A DNA stretch of 64,000 nucleotides. Source: Sphingobium sp. EP60837 (GTDB taxonomy: Bacteria > Pseudomonadota > Alphaproteobacteria > Sphingomonadales > Sphingomonadaceae). The notes beneath the pieces were generated by a model. That model worked only from the letters and a program-made list of their open reading frames with translations. It was not told the origin of the DNA and did no database searches. How positions within the stretch are numbered: position 1 is the first letter of the stretch; each line of letters starts with the position of its first letter. Below are positions 30,988-39,413 of this stretch, in pieces. Made by a program: the position numbers and the translations under genes. The stretch spans positions 2,357,501-2,421,500 of the forward strand of contig NZ_CP015986.1 in the NCBI RefSeq assembly GCF_001658005.1. The letters are read 5' to 3'.

Positions 30988-32304
30988 ATGCCGCTGTTCA
31001 CGTTCAGGCTGCCCGATATTGGCGAAGGCATTTCCGAGGCGGAGATTGTCGGCTGGCATGTGAAGGTCGGCGACCGGGTCGAGGAAGACCAGCCGATCGC
31101 CGATATGATGACCGACAAGGCGACGGTGGAGATGGAAAGCCCGGTGGCCGGCGTCGTGAAGCGGCTGGCCGGAGAGGCGGGCGAGCAGGTCGCGATCGGG
31201 GCGATGCTGGTGGAGATCGAGGTTGAAGGGGAGAGCGAGAACGCGCCGCCTTCCCAAGCGGTTATCGAGGCTGAGGCGCCGGGAACGGGAGAGGTCGAAG
31301 CTGCTCCGCTGAATGGGATCATGTCATCCTCCGTTCGCCCTGAGGCCGTCGAAGGGCCTTCTGAAGAGGAAGAAGGGGGCATCGACAAGCTCGGCCCGAA
31401 CGGGAACGGGGATGGGAACGGTCCTGACGGTTCAGGATCAGGGGCACGGGTGCTTGCCTCGCCTGCCGTTCGTGCGCGGGCGAAGGATTTGGGGATCGAT
31501 CTGCGCCAGGTGAAAGCGAGCGGCGATCATATCCGGCATTCAGATCTGGACGCTTTCCTGCTCTATGGTGCGGGGCAGGGCTACCGGCCCGCGAACCCAC
31601 GCGTGCGGCGGGCGGATGAGACGGTCAAGGTCATCGGCCTGCGTCGCCGGATCGCGGAAAATATGGCGGCGTCGAAGCGGCATATTCCGCATTTTTCCTA
31701 TGTGGAGGAGATCGACGTCACCGAACTGGAGCGGGTGCGCGCGCAGTTAAATGGGGAACGGGGCGAGCGGCCGAAGCTGACCATGCTGCCGTTGCTGATC
31801 GTGGCGATTTGCCGCGCGCTGCCCGACTTTCCTATGCTGAACGCCCGTTATGATGATGAGGCGGGCGTGGTGACACGCTTTGGCGCGGTGCATCTTGGGA
31901 TAGCGACGCAGACCGATGCCGGGTTGATGGTGCCGGTGATCCGGGACGCGCAGGACATGAATATCTGGCAGCTGGCAGCCGAGATAAGGCGGCTGGCGGA
32001 GGCTGCGCGATCGGGCAAGGCGAAAGCGGAGGAGCTTTCGGGGTCGACCTTGACGCTGACGTCTCTAGGGCCGCTGGGCGGGGTGGCGACGACGCCGGTG
32101 ATCAACCGGCCGGAGGTGGCGATCATCGGGCCCAACCGGGTGGTCGAGCGGCCGGTGTTCCGGGGGCGGGAGGTGGTGCCTGCGAAGCTCATGAACCTTT
32201 CCATCAGTTGCGACCATCGGGTGGTGGATGGATGGGATGCGGCGAGCTTTGTTCAGGCGGTGAAGCGGTTGCTGGAGACGCCGGTTTTGTTGTTTGCGGA
32301 TTAG
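30988..32304 (+). CDS. bkdB: Branched-chain 2-oxoacid dehydrogenase E2 (lipoamide acyltransferase)
   Basis: Core subunit that transfers the acyl group to CoA. The N-terminal lipoyl domain has the lipoylated Lys in TDKATVEM (near residue 43). A Pro/Glu/Gly-rich linker covers about residues 85-150. The peripheral-subunit-binding domain begins VLASPAVRARAKDLGID (about 153-190). The catalytic domain carries the His-Asp motif DHRVVDGWD near residue 408. Length 438. Part of the linker (DNA 31331-31404) has the sequence of a family B palindromic repeat read through in frame. No E3 gene follows. Confidence 0.94.
   Translation: MPLFTFRLPDIGEGISEAEIVGWHVKVGDRVEEDQPIADMMTDKATVEMESPVAGVVKRLAGEAGEQVAIGAMLVEIEVEGESENAPPSQAVIEAEAPGTGEVEAAPLNGIMSSSVRPEAVEGPSEEEEGGIDKLGPNGNGDGNGPDGSGSGARVLASPAVRARAKDLGIDLRQVKASGDHIRHSDLDAFLLYGAGQGYRPANPRVRRADETVKVIGLRRRIAENMAASKRHIPHFSYVEEIDVTELERVRAQLNGERGERPKLTMLPLLIVAICRALPDFPMLNARYDDEAGVVTRFGAVHLGIATQTDAGLMVPVIRDAQDMNIWQLAAEIRRLAEAARSGKAKAEELSGSTLTLTSLGPLGGVATTPVINRPEVAIIGPNRVVERPVFRGREVVPAKLMNLSISCDHRVVDGWDAASFVQAVKRLLETPVLLFAD
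31331..31404. repeat. Family B palindromic repeat inside the E2 coding region
   Basis: CCGTTCGCCCTGAGGCCGTC (31331 on) and the inverted half ATCGACAAGCTCGGCCCGAA (31381 on) match the intergenic family B halves. They are translated as part of the E2 linker, giving VRPEAVEG and IDKLGPNG. Confidence 0.7.
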
Positions 32305-32321
32305 GATTGGCGAGCAAATTT

Positions 32322-32403
32322 CGTCATGCCAGCGGAAGGGGGCATCTCGGTGGGGGGGGGGGGGCGCAATCTGGCCGGAAACCCCAGCTTGCGCTGGGTG
32401 ACG
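32322..32403. repeat. Palindromic intergenic repeat, family A, with G13 tract
   Basis: Inverted halves of family A (CGTCATGCCAGCGGAAGG and CCCCAGCTTGCGCTGGGTGA) between E2 and the convergent secreted-protein gene. The spacer contains 13 consecutive Gs at 32352-32364. Confidence 0.75.
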
Positions 32404-32410
32404 CGCTTAA

Positions 32411-32881
32411 CTAGCGCATCGTCGCGCGATAGCTCAGACGCGCGGTTTCGCCTGGAGAAAGGCGGGTCGGCATGGTCCAGCGGACATGAGTGATGTCTGC
32501 GGGCACAGCCCTGCGCGTGCCGCCGAGCGGGGTTGGAAGCCACAGCTCTTCAAGGCGGCCCCAACGTTGGCCGCCATCGACCGAGACCTGCATCGAAGGA
32601 TCGGGCGCGGTGAGGAGGGTGCCTCGGGGAATGGGGTTGGTCAGGGCGATGCCTTGCACCGGTTCGCGACCTTCATTGCGCCAATTGACGACGAAGACGA
32701 GTTGGTCGCCCGGTTCAGCGCGGCTGGCGCTGGCGAGAATGCGGCGGGGGCGGCCGTTGATGTCGGTATGGACGCGTTCGACGAACATCTGTGTTTGCGT
32801 GCGCAGGTCTGGTTTTGCCACCGCCGCTGGGGCTGCCATCGCCCATGCTGCCATGCCGGCCAACGCCAAATTCCGCATCAT
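32411..32881 (-). CDS. Secreted protein with DUF11-like repeat domain
   Basis: A 156-residue exported protein. The signal peptide runs from MMRNLALAGMAAWAMAAP to AVA. The mature part is a single beta-sandwich of the DUF11/conserved-repeat type: PGDQLVFVVNWRNEGREPVQ, GIALTNPIPRGT and a final ARLSYRATMR strand. Such proteins are common but uncharacterised in sphingomonads. It is convergent with bkdB and divergent from the permease gene. Confidence 0.65.
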   Translation of the reverse strand: MMRNLALAGMAAWAMAAPAAVAKPDLRTQTQMFVERVHTDINGRPRRILASASRAEPGDQLVFVVNWRNEGREPVQGIALTNPIPRGTLLTAPDPSMQVSVDGGQRWGRLEELWLPTPLGGTRRAVPADITHVRWTMPTRLSPGETARLSYRATMR

Positions 32882-33009
32882 CCCTGCTCAAGCCCCTTGC
32901 TGTTTGCCGGTGGGTTTAGGGGCCAAGCGGCGAAGATTTGGTTAATCAGCTGTTTGCTATGGCGCAAAGGGGTGGAATAATTTGACGCGCCGCAGCAGGC
33001 CGTACACAA

Positions 33010-34194
33010 ATGCTGCAGGCGGCAGGATTTGATCATTCAGTGACACCCCATGACCAGCAGGAGATCAATCGGCGGCGCGACCGGCTGCTCGCTTCCATCG
33101 CGCTGACCACCGGAGTGGGGTTGATCCTCGCGCTGCCATTCGCCTTGCGGGAAGGGGCGGAGTTCTTCCTGCCGCTGACGGCTGCATTGGTGATCGCCAT
33201 CGCGTTGGTGCCGTTCCTGGAATGGATGGAGCGGCGGCGGGTGCCTTCGGCATTGGCGGCGCTGATGGCGGTGGTCGCGTTCCTGTTGGTCGCCAATACC
33301 GCGCTGGTGCTGATCGTGGTGCCTGCGGCAGATTGGTTCCGCCTGCTGCCCGAGCGATTGCCCAAGATTCAGAACAACCTTGCCCCGCTGATCGACTTTT
33401 ATTCGCAGCTCCAGCGGTTCGTGGATGAAACCGTGCAGATGCTGGCGACGGGGCCGGTGGCCGCCGCGCAGACGGCGGCTGTGGATGCGCCGCGATCGCT
33501 GCTGCAGTTTGCGGCGACCTCCGCGCCATCGGCGATCATCCAGATGGTGTTCGCGCTGCTCATCATCTATTTTTTCCTGGCTGGCTGGACGGGGCTGCGG
33601 CGGCGGACGATCAACAGCCGGGGCAGCTTCGACGGGGCTATGGCTGTCGCGCGGGTGATCCAGAATGTGGTCGATGCGACATCGGCCTATGTGCTGACCA
33701 TCGCGACGATCAACCTCTGCCTGGGGCTGGCGGTGGCGCTGGCGTTATGGCTGATCGGCATGCCGTCGCCCTTGATGTGGGGCGGCATTGTCGCTCTGCT
33801 GAATTTCGTACCCTATTTCGGGCCGATGCTGGCGGCGGCGCTGCTGGCGCTGGGCGGGCTCATGGTATTTGACGATGTGTGGTGGGCGCTGCTGCCCGCC
33901 GCCACGCAGATCGGCTTTCACCTGGTGGAGGCCAATGTCATCACACCGATGGTGCTGGGACGGCGGCTGACGATGAATCCGCTGCTGATTCTTGTGTCGC
34001 TGACCTTTTGGGGATGGGTGTGGGGGACGCCGGGCGCGCTGCTGGGCGTGCCGTTGCTGATCATCATCCAGACCGTCGTGGCGGCTGCCGGAACCCCGGA
34101 TATCGCGGGTTTCCTGTTCGAGCGCGGGACGCTCACGGTCGCTCTGCCACAAGAAAATGACGAGAAAGAAGAAAGTGGTGAAAGAGCCGGTTGA
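33010..34194 (+). CDS. AI-2E/PerM-family membrane permease
   Basis: Polytopic inner-membrane protein of the PF01594 family (PerM, TqsA and others). Two helix pairs are near the N-terminus (FLPLTAALVIAIALVPFLEW, LAALMAVVAFLLVANTALVL). A large hydrophilic segment covers about residues 110-170. The remaining helices are in the second half, with the conserved NFVPYFGPML. Substrates differ among family members and cannot be read here. The N-terminus is uncertain: ATG 33010 or GTG 33040. Confidence 0.85.
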   Translation: MLQAAGFDHSVTPHDQQEINRRRDRLLASIALTTGVGLILALPFALREGAEFFLPLTAALVIAIALVPFLEWMERRRVPSALAALMAVVAFLLVANTALVLIVVPAADWFRLLPERLPKIQNNLAPLIDFYSQLQRFVDETVQMLATGPVAAAQTAAVDAPRSLLQFAATSAPSAIIQMVFALLIIYFFLAGWTGLRRRTINSRGSFDGAMAVARVIQNVVDATSAYVLTIATINLCLGLAVALALWLIGMPSPLMWGGIVALLNFVPYFGPMLAAALLALGGLMVFDDVWWALLPAATQIGFHLVEANVITPMVLGRRLTMNPLLILVSLTFWGWVWGTPGALLGVPLLIIIQTVVAAAGTPDIAGFLFERGTLTVALPQENDEKEESGERAG

Positions 34195-34235
34195 CAGGTC
34201 CGGCGCACCCGCATAGATGCCCGCCCACACCGAAC

Positions 34236-34312
<77 letters not shown>

Positions 34313-34370
34313 CTCTTTTGGAAGAGTGGATGGTCCTGAAGGACCGGATTTCTCAGAAATTTGATAGTCT

Positions 34371-34449
34371 TCATGCCAGCGCAAGCTGGCATCTTGTGAG
34401 GGTGCGCCGTGCGTTATCGCCTGAGATGCCAGCCTACGCTGGCATGACG
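34371..34449. repeat. Palindromic intergenic repeat, family A
   Basis: TCATGCCAGCGCAAGCTGGC and the inverted GATGCCAGCCTACGCTGGCA, between tRNA-Asp and the convergent DUF2842 gene. Both halves are well conserved with the copies at 29660 and 39310. Confidence 0.85.
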
Positions 34450-34460
34450 TTGAGAACCGC

Positions 34461-34700
34461 TCAGCCACGCCGCCAGCGGCCGGTTTCCATCCAGGCGAGC
34501 AGGCGCTTCAGCGGCAGGACCCAGATCCAGATCAGACCGAGGAACAGATAGACCGGCACCTGCGCGATCATCGGCAGGCGGCCGATAAGGCCCGACAGGC
34601 TGCCGATCAGAACAGCCCAGAGCGCGATCAGCCCGAGGATGATGAACATGCCCACGGGCTTGCGCCAGCTGGGTTCGTAGGGGGCGGGCTGGCGGTTCAC
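34461..34700 (-). CDS. DUF2842 small inner-membrane protein
   Basis: A 79-residue protein with two transmembrane helices (MFIILGLIALWAVLIGSL and VPVYLFLGLIWIWVLPL) and a C-terminal basic end (LKRLLAWMETGRWRRG), the pattern of DUF2842. It starts at GTG (34700), overlapping the fau stop in a GTGA junction, so it is translated with fau. Function unknown. Confidence 0.8.
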   Translation of the reverse strand: MNRQPAPYEPSWRKPVGMFIILGLIALWAVLIGSLSGLIGRLPMIAQVPVYLFLGLIWIWVLPLKRLLAWMETGRWRRG

Positions 34701-35275
34701 GCTTCGGGTCTTTCGATCAGTTCGATTTCGGTGAGGATGATGTCGAGCGGCAGGTCCCACGGGTCGGCGGGCAGCGCGTCATGCTCCTGCACCGACCAGG
34801 CGAGGCCGATGCGCAGTGCGTCCGGATAGCGCGCGAAGGTGCGGTCATAATAGCCGCCGCCTTGTCCCAGGCGATTCATCGCGCGGTCGAAGCCGAGCAG
34901 CGGGGCGATGATGACGTCGGGCGTTACCGCCGGGCCGCTGGGTTCGGGATGGTGAGTGCCGTAGAGGCCGGGGAAGAGCTGGTCCTCCGGCGTCCAGGTC
35001 AGGAAGTCCATGCTGCCCAGGCGGTCGATGACGCGGGGGAGGGCGAGGGTCTTGCCCATGGCTGCGAGTTGCGGGGCGAGGCGCTGGGCGGGGGCTTCAT
35101 CGTCCAGCCCCATGTAGAGCGCGACGGTTTGGGCACCTGTAAGGCGGCGGGCGAGGGGCGAGGGGATGGCCTTGAACGCCAGGCGGTGGGCGAGCGGGTC
35201 GAGCGAGGTGAGAAAGGCGCGGCGGCGCTCGCGGGCGAGGGTGCGCAGGGTGGTCTTGCCGGGATCGTCGCTCAT
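34697..35275 (-). CDS. fau: 5-formyltetrahydrofolate cyclo-ligase
   Basis: ATP-dependent conversion of 5-formyl-THF to 5,10-methenyl-THF. Recognised by the C-terminal GQGGGYYDRTFA and LGFDRAMNRLG segments and the N-terminal basic RERRRAFL. Length 192. The start at 35275 (MSDDPGK) was chosen. It lies just downstream of the 6S RNA on the same strand, the classic ssrS-fau (ygfA) order, so it may be expressed from the same transcript. Confidence 0.93.
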   Translation of the reverse strand: MSDDPGKTTLRTLARERRRAFLTSLDPLAHRLAFKAIPSPLARRLTGAQTVALYMGLDDEAPAQRLAPQLAAMGKTLALPRVIDRLGSMDFLTWTPEDQLFPGLYGTHHPEPSGPAVTPDVIIAPLLGFDRAMNRLGQGGGYYDRTFARYPDALRIGLAWSVQEHDALPADPWDLPLDIILTEIELIERPEA

Positions 35276-35310
35276 GAGGCGCATTTAGACCCGAGGGCGA
35301 GGACTGGAAA

Positions 35311-35366
35311 CCCGTTTCTCGACCCTTCGATAAACTCAGCACAGGCTCCGCTCGAAACGAACGGAG
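35311..35366. repeat. Palindromic intergenic repeat, family B
   Basis: CCCGTTTCTCGACCCTTCGA and an inverted half ending CTCGAAACGAACGG lie between the fau start and the 3' end of 6S RNA. Confidence 0.7.
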
Positions 35367-35394
35367 GTGGGAGCGGGTGGCCGCGGAGAAGGGT

Positions 35395-35553
35395 GACGGG
35401 ACCGCCTCGGCCGTTTGCTGGAATATCCTCTGACGCCTCAACGTCAGGTGGGAACCATGTAGATCGGGCCTGGACCCGCCCAGGGACAGCCCCCGTGGAT
35501 GTGATTATCGCCTCAGGGATGTTCGCTAAAGCTCGTACCAGGCAGTACCCGTC
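35395..35553 (-). ncRNA. ssrS: 6S RNA
   Basis: Regulatory RNA that mimics an open promoter and sequesters sigma-70 RNA polymerase. Read on the minus strand, the ends pair over 13 bp: GACGGG with CCCGTC, then ACTGCCT with AGGCGGT, with one bulged T. The 5' half contains CCCTGAGGCGATAATCACAT, closely like the central-bubble side of E. coli 6S. Predicted length about 159 nt is typical for alphaproteobacteria. Its position between zapA and fau is the conserved site. Exact ends are inferred from pairing. Confidence 0.88.
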
Positions 35554-35562
35554 GCTTCTTAT

Positions 35563-35898
35563 CTAGGCGTCCGGCCCCTGCGCGGCAAGCCTGTCGCTGA
35601 GCTTTTCTATGCGGGCGGCGAGCGCCTCGACGGCGCGGGCGGCGGCTTCGTCCTCATCGTCAAGGGCGAGTTGTTGCTGGCGCCCGATCGCCTCACGCTT
35701 CAGGTCGTTGAGTTCGTCGGCGAGGAACAGCGCGGCGAAGAGGAGGGTGCGCACTTCGGTAAGGCCGGGCGTGTTCTGCTGGGCGAGGCGGGCCTTGCGC
35801 TCGATCAGGCTGGCGAGATGAGCGAGATGGGCCTCTTCGCCGTCGCGGCAGCGGAGGGGATAATGGCGTCCGGCGATCTGGAGCGTGGTTTCAGCCAT
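35563..35898 (-). CDS. zapA: Cell division protein ZapA
   Basis: FtsZ-binding protein that bundles protofilaments at the Z ring. A short N-terminal beta domain (LQIAGRHYPLRCRDGEEAHL) precedes a long helix for dimer and tetramer formation (RTLLFAALFLADELNDLKRE onward to about residue 105). Length 111. Its start overlaps the stop of an upstream small coiled-coil gene by eight bases, and 6S RNA follows. Confidence 0.9.
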   Translation of the reverse strand: MAETTLQIAGRHYPLRCRDGEEAHLAHLASLIERKARLAQQNTPGLTEVRTLLFAALFLADELNDLKREAIGRQQQLALDDEDEAAARAVEALAARIEKLSDRLAAQGPDA

Positions 35899-36088
35899 GC
35901 GCCTGTCCCTTCAGGTCGGCGATGAGTTCGTCCAGTGAACGGAGCGCGGCGCGGGCGGCGGCGGGGTCGATGCCGGGGGAGGAAAGAGGGGAGGGGCTCG
36001 CGGAAACGAGGCCGTCCACATCTTGTTCGAGCCGGCTGATCGCGCGCTCCAGCGTGCCGATCGCCTGCATCATGCGGTTGCTTGCCAT
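35891..36088 (-). CDS. Small coiled-coil protein upstream of zapA
   Basis: A 65-residue protein. The first 27 residues (MMQAIGTLERAISRLEQDVD) and the last 25 (AARAALRSLDELIADLKGQ) are amphipathic helices joined by a Ser/Pro loop. The gene is the true end of a much longer minus-strand frame that is otherwise antisense to tkt; ATG 36088 is the sensible start. Its overlap with zapA suggests a partner in cell division, analogous to ZapB-like coils (inference). Confidence 0.75.
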   Translation of the reverse strand: MASNRMMQAIGTLERAISRLEQDVDGLVSASPSPLSSPGIDPAAARAALRSLDELIADLKGQAHG

Positions 36089-36122
36089 AGACCCACGCAT
36101 AAACAAAGTTTTCGCCTTGCAA

Positions 36123-36142
36123 AAGCCGTCATTGGACGGCTT
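36123..36142. promoter_or_regulatory. Perfect inverted repeat upstream of tkt
   Basis: AAGCCGTC and GACGGCTT around an ATTG loop, in the gap between the divergent small coiled-coil gene and tkt. It may be an operator or leader hairpin for either gene. Confidence 0.4.
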
Positions 36143-36262
36143 GGCGCAGCCTGAGGGCCTGCCATGGTTGACGCCTTGGGTGCAACGCGACAAAGGGGAC
36201 CCGATTTCGATTCGCCGGCTCAGCAGGGGGCCGCTTTGCAGCAGGAAAGACGCCAGCCTAAG

Positions 36263-38233
36263 ATGACCGTTTCCGAAAAGTCGCTCGCCAGCGCCATCAG
36301 GGCGCTTTCCATGGACGCAGTGCAGGCGGCGAACAGCGGCCATCCGGGCATGCCGATGGGCATGGCGGACGTCGCGACGGTGCTGTTCAAGGACTATGTG
36401 AAGTTCGACGCGAGCCAGCCTAAATGGGCCGATCGCGACCGTTTCGTGCTGTCCGCCGGTCACGGGTCGATGCTGATCTACAGCCTGCTGCACCTCACCG
36501 GCTATGCGCGTCCGACGATCGAGGATATCCGTAATTTCCGCCAGCTGGGCAGCCCCTGCGCCGGACACCCTGAAAATTTCGAGCTGGCGGGCGTCGAGGC
36601 GACCACCGGGCCGCTGGGTTCGGGCCTGGCCACCGCGGTGGGCATGGCGATTGCCGAGCGTCACCTGAACGCCAGCTTTGGCGACGATCTGGTCGATCAC
36701 CGCACATGGGTGATCGCGGGCGACGGATGCCTGATGGAAGGCATCAACCATGAGGCGATCGGCCTTGCTGGCCACCTGAACCTTGGCCGCTTGATCGTGC
36801 TGTGGGACGATAACAAGATCACCATCGATGGATCGGTCGATCTGTCGAGCAGCGAGGATGTCCGCGCGCGCTATGCCGCGACCGGCTGGCATGTCGTGTC
36901 GTGCGACGGTCATGACGTCGCCGATGTGCGACGCGCTATCGATGAGGCGCTGGCTGATCCGCGCCCGTCGCTGGTCGCCTGCGCCACCAAGATTGGCTAT
37001 GGCGCGCCCAACAAGGCGGGCACTTCGGGCGTTCACGGTTCGGCGCTGGGCGAGGCGGAAGTCGCGGCCGCGCGCGAATTTCTGGGCTGGGCCGCTGAGC
37101 CTTTCGTCATCCCCGAGGATATTGCCGCCGAATGGCGCCGCATCGGTGCGCGTGGCGCGGAAGTTCGTACGGCGTGGGAAGGCCGTCGGGCAAACAATGG
37201 CCAGAAGGCCGAGTTTGAGCGCCGCATGGCGGGCGAGCTGCCCGCTGACTTCTCGCTGTCCAACTATATCGACACGCTGATCGCCAATCCGCAGAAGGTC
37301 GCGACCCGCAAGGCGAGCGAACTGGCGCTGGGCGCGATCAACGACCTGCTGCCCGAAACGCTGGGCGGTTCGGCGGACCTTACCGGCTCCAACAACACCA
37401 AGACCAAGAGCACCGGCCCGCTCACAAAGGACGATTATTCCGGCCGCTATGTCTATTATGGCATTCGCGAGTTCGGCATGGCCTGCGCCATGAACGGCAT
37501 GGCGCTGCATGGCGGCGTCATCCCCTATGGCGGCACTTTCCTGGTCTTTTCCGACTATATGCGGGGCGGCATCCGCCTTGCGGCTCTCCAGCAGACCCGC
37601 GCCATCCATGTGCTGACGCATGATTCCATCGGCCTTGGCGAAGATGGCCCGACCCACCAGCCGATCGAACATGTTATGTCGCTGCGCATGATCCCGAACC
37701 TCGACGTCTATCGTCCGGCCGACATTGTCGAGACGGCGGAGTGCTGGGAACTGGCGCTCAAGGACAAGGAGGGTCCTTCGGTGCTGGCTTTGACCCGCCA
37801 GAATCTGGCCCAGTTGCGCACTGAGAAGACGAGCGAGAATCTGTGCGCCAAGGGCGCCTATCGCCTGCGCGCCGCCAGTGCGGATCGCAAGGTGGTGTTG
37901 ATCGCCACCGGTTCCGAGGTCGAGATTGCCGTGGCGACCGCCGATATGCTGGAACAGCAGGGTATCGGCGCGGATGTCGTTTCCATGCCGAGCTGGGCGC
38001 ATTTCGATGCGCAGCCGCAGGCGTATAAGGAGGATCTCCTTCCCCACCATGTGCTGCGCGTTTCTATTGAGGCGGGCACGACCTTTGGCTGGGAACGCTA
38101 TGTCGGCATTGCTGGCCTGCGTTTCGGCATCGACACCTTCGGTGCTTCGGCACCGGCAGAAGCGCTTTATGAGCATTTCGGCCTGACGGCCGCGAAGATC
38201 GCGCCGCAGGTTGCGGCCGCTCTGGATCATTAA
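36263..38233 (+). CDS. tkt: Transketolase
   Basis: ThDP enzyme that moves two-carbon units between sugar phosphates, linking the pentose-phosphate pathway and glycolysis. N-terminal ThDP domain: [24 protein letters not shown], and the GDG motif in [12 protein letters not shown] continuing to [10 protein letters not shown]. Middle domain: [14 protein letters not shown] with the catalytic Glu nearby, and [18 protein letters not shown]. Length 656. ATG at 36263 (MTVSEKS) was chosen. First of a carbon-metabolism series with gap and pgk. Confidence 0.96.
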   Translation: MTVSEKSLASAIRALSMDAVQAANSGHPGMPMGMADVATVLFKDYVKFDASQPKWADRDRFVLSAGHGSMLIYSLLHLTGYARPTIEDIRNFRQLGSPCAGHPENFELAGVEATTGPLGSGLATAVGMAIAERHLNASFGDDLVDHRTWVIAGDGCLMEGINHEAIGLAGHLNLGRLIVLWDDNKITIDGSVDLSSSEDVRARYAATGWHVVSCDGHDVADVRRAIDEALADPRPSLVACATKIGYGAPNKAGTSGVHGSALGEAEVAAAREFLGWAAEPFVIPEDIAAEWRRIGARGAEVRTAWEGRRANNGQKAEFERRMAGELPADFSLSNYIDTLIANPQKVATRKASELALGAINDLLPETLGGSADLTGSNNTKTKSTGPLTKDDYSGRYVYYGIREFGMACAMNGMALHGGVIPYGGTFLVFSDYMRGGIRLAALQQTRAIHVLTHDSIGLGEDGPTHQPIEHVMSLRMIPNLDVYRPADIVETAECWELALKDKEGPSVLALTRQNLAQLRTEKTSENLCAKGAYRLRAASADRKVVLIATGSEVEIAVATADMLEQQGIGADVVSMPSWAHFDAQPQAYKEDLLPHHVLRVSIEAGTTFGWERYVGIAGLRFGIDTFGASAPAEALYEHFGLTAAKIAPQVAAALDH

Positions 38234-38264
38234 GAATAATTTACCCAATCAGGAGGCTAGTGCA

Positions 38265-39275
38265 GTGGCAACGAAGGTAGCAATTAACGGTTTCGGACGT
38301 ATCGGCCGCCTGGTGGCGCGCGCCATTTTGGAGCGCAACGACCATGATCTGGAGCTGGTGAGCATCAACGACCTGGGCGATGCCAAGGCGAACGCCCTGC
38401 TGTTCAAGCGCGACAGCGTCCATGGTCCTTTCGCCGGTGAGGTGAAGGTCGATGGCGACGCGATCGTCATCAACGGCAAGCGCATCGCCGTCACCGCCGA
38501 ACGTGATCCCGCCAAGCTGCCGCACGCGGCGCAGGGCGTCGAAATCGCGCTGGAGTGCACCGGCTTCTTCGCCGACCGTGAATCGGCGTCGAAGCATCTG
38601 GAAGCTGGCGCCAAGCGCGTTGTCATCTCGGCGCCGGCCAAGGGCGTGGACAAGACGGTCGTGTTCGGCGTCAACCATGAGACGCTGACCGCCGACGACA
38701 TCGTCATTTCCAACGCTTCGTGCACCACCAACTGCCTGGCGCCGCTCGCCAAGGTGCTGAACGACAGCATCGGCATCGAGCGTGGCCTGATGACCACGAT
38801 CCACAGCTACACCAACGACCAGAAGATCCTCGACCAGATCCACAGCGACGCCCGCCGTTCGCGCGCGGCCGCCATGTCGATGATCCCGACTACCACCGGC
38901 GCGGCCCGTGCGGTCGGCGAAGTGCTGCCTGAACTGAAGGGCAAGCTCGATGGTTCGGCGATCCGCGTGCCGACCCCGAACGTCTCGGTCGTCGATCTGA
39001 CCTTCACGCCCAAGCGCGACACCAGCGTCGAGGAAGTGAACAAGCTGCTGAAGGCCGCTTCGGAAGCCGGTCCGCTGAAGGGCGTTCTGGCCTATACCGA
39101 CGAGCCGCTGGTTTCGATCGACTTCAACGGCGATCCGGCCAGTTCGACCGTCGATAGCCTGGAAACGGCCGTGATCGACGGCAAGCTGGTGCGCGTGCTC
39201 AGCTGGTACGACAATGAATGGGGCTTCTCCAACCGCATGGTCGACACGACCGGCGTGGTTGCGGGTCTGCTGTAA
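38265..39275 (+). CDS. gap: Glyceraldehyde-3-phosphate dehydrogenase (type I)
   Basis: NAD-dependent oxidation and phosphorylation of glyceraldehyde 3-phosphate. The N-terminal Rossmann motif is [14 protein letters not shown]. The catalytic cysteine (about 152) is in [15 protein letters not shown]. The C-terminus has [13 protein letters not shown]. Length 336. The start is GTG at 38265 with AGGAGG ten bases upstream. It is 31 bp after tkt with no terminator between, so the two are probably one transcript ending at the hairpin at 39281. Confidence 0.97.
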   Translation: MATKVAINGFGRIGRLVARAILERNDHDLELVSINDLGDAKANALLFKRDSVHGPFAGEVKVDGDAIVINGKRIAVTAERDPAKLPHAAQGVEIALECTGFFADRESASKHLEAGAKRVVISAPAKGVDKTVVFGVNHETLTADDIVISNASCTTNCLAPLAKVLNDSIGIERGLMTTIHSYTNDQKILDQIHSDARRSRAAAMSMIPTTTGAARAVGEVLPELKGKLDGSAIRVPTPNVSVVDLTFTPKRDTSVEEVNKLLKAASEAGPLKGVLAYTDEPLVSIDFNGDPASSTVDSLETAVIDGKLVRVLSWYDNEWGFSNRMVDTTGVVAGLL

Positions 39276-39280
39276 GAGAA

Positions 39281-39309
39281 AAGGGGCGGGCATTGGCTCG
39301 CCCCTTTTT
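39281..39309 (+). terminator. Rho-independent terminator of gap
   Basis: AAGGGGCG pairs with CGCCCCTT and runs into TTTTT, directly after the gap stop and just before a family A repeat. Confidence 0.85.
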
Positions 39310-39392
39310 CGTCATCCCAGCGCAAGCTGGGATCTCGTTTTATACTTATGTCCCGCCCGACGCATGAGATCCCAGCTTGCGCTGGGATGACG
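39310..39392. repeat. Palindromic intergenic repeat, family A
   Basis: The best-conserved copy: CGTCATCCCAGCGCAAGCTG and the exact inverted partner around a 38-base spacer, between the gap terminator and pgk. Confidence 0.88.
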
Positions 39393-39413
39393 GGAGGGGT
39401 GGCTGGGAGCATC

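Noticed and set aside
29752..31257. 501-codon minus-strand frame opposite bkdA2 and bkdB
   Set aside because: Arg/His-rich shadow crossing two real genes and repeats.
35891..38248. 785-codon minus-strand frame opposite tkt
   Set aside because: Only its last 65 codons (35891-36088) are a plausible gene; the rest is antisense to transketolase.
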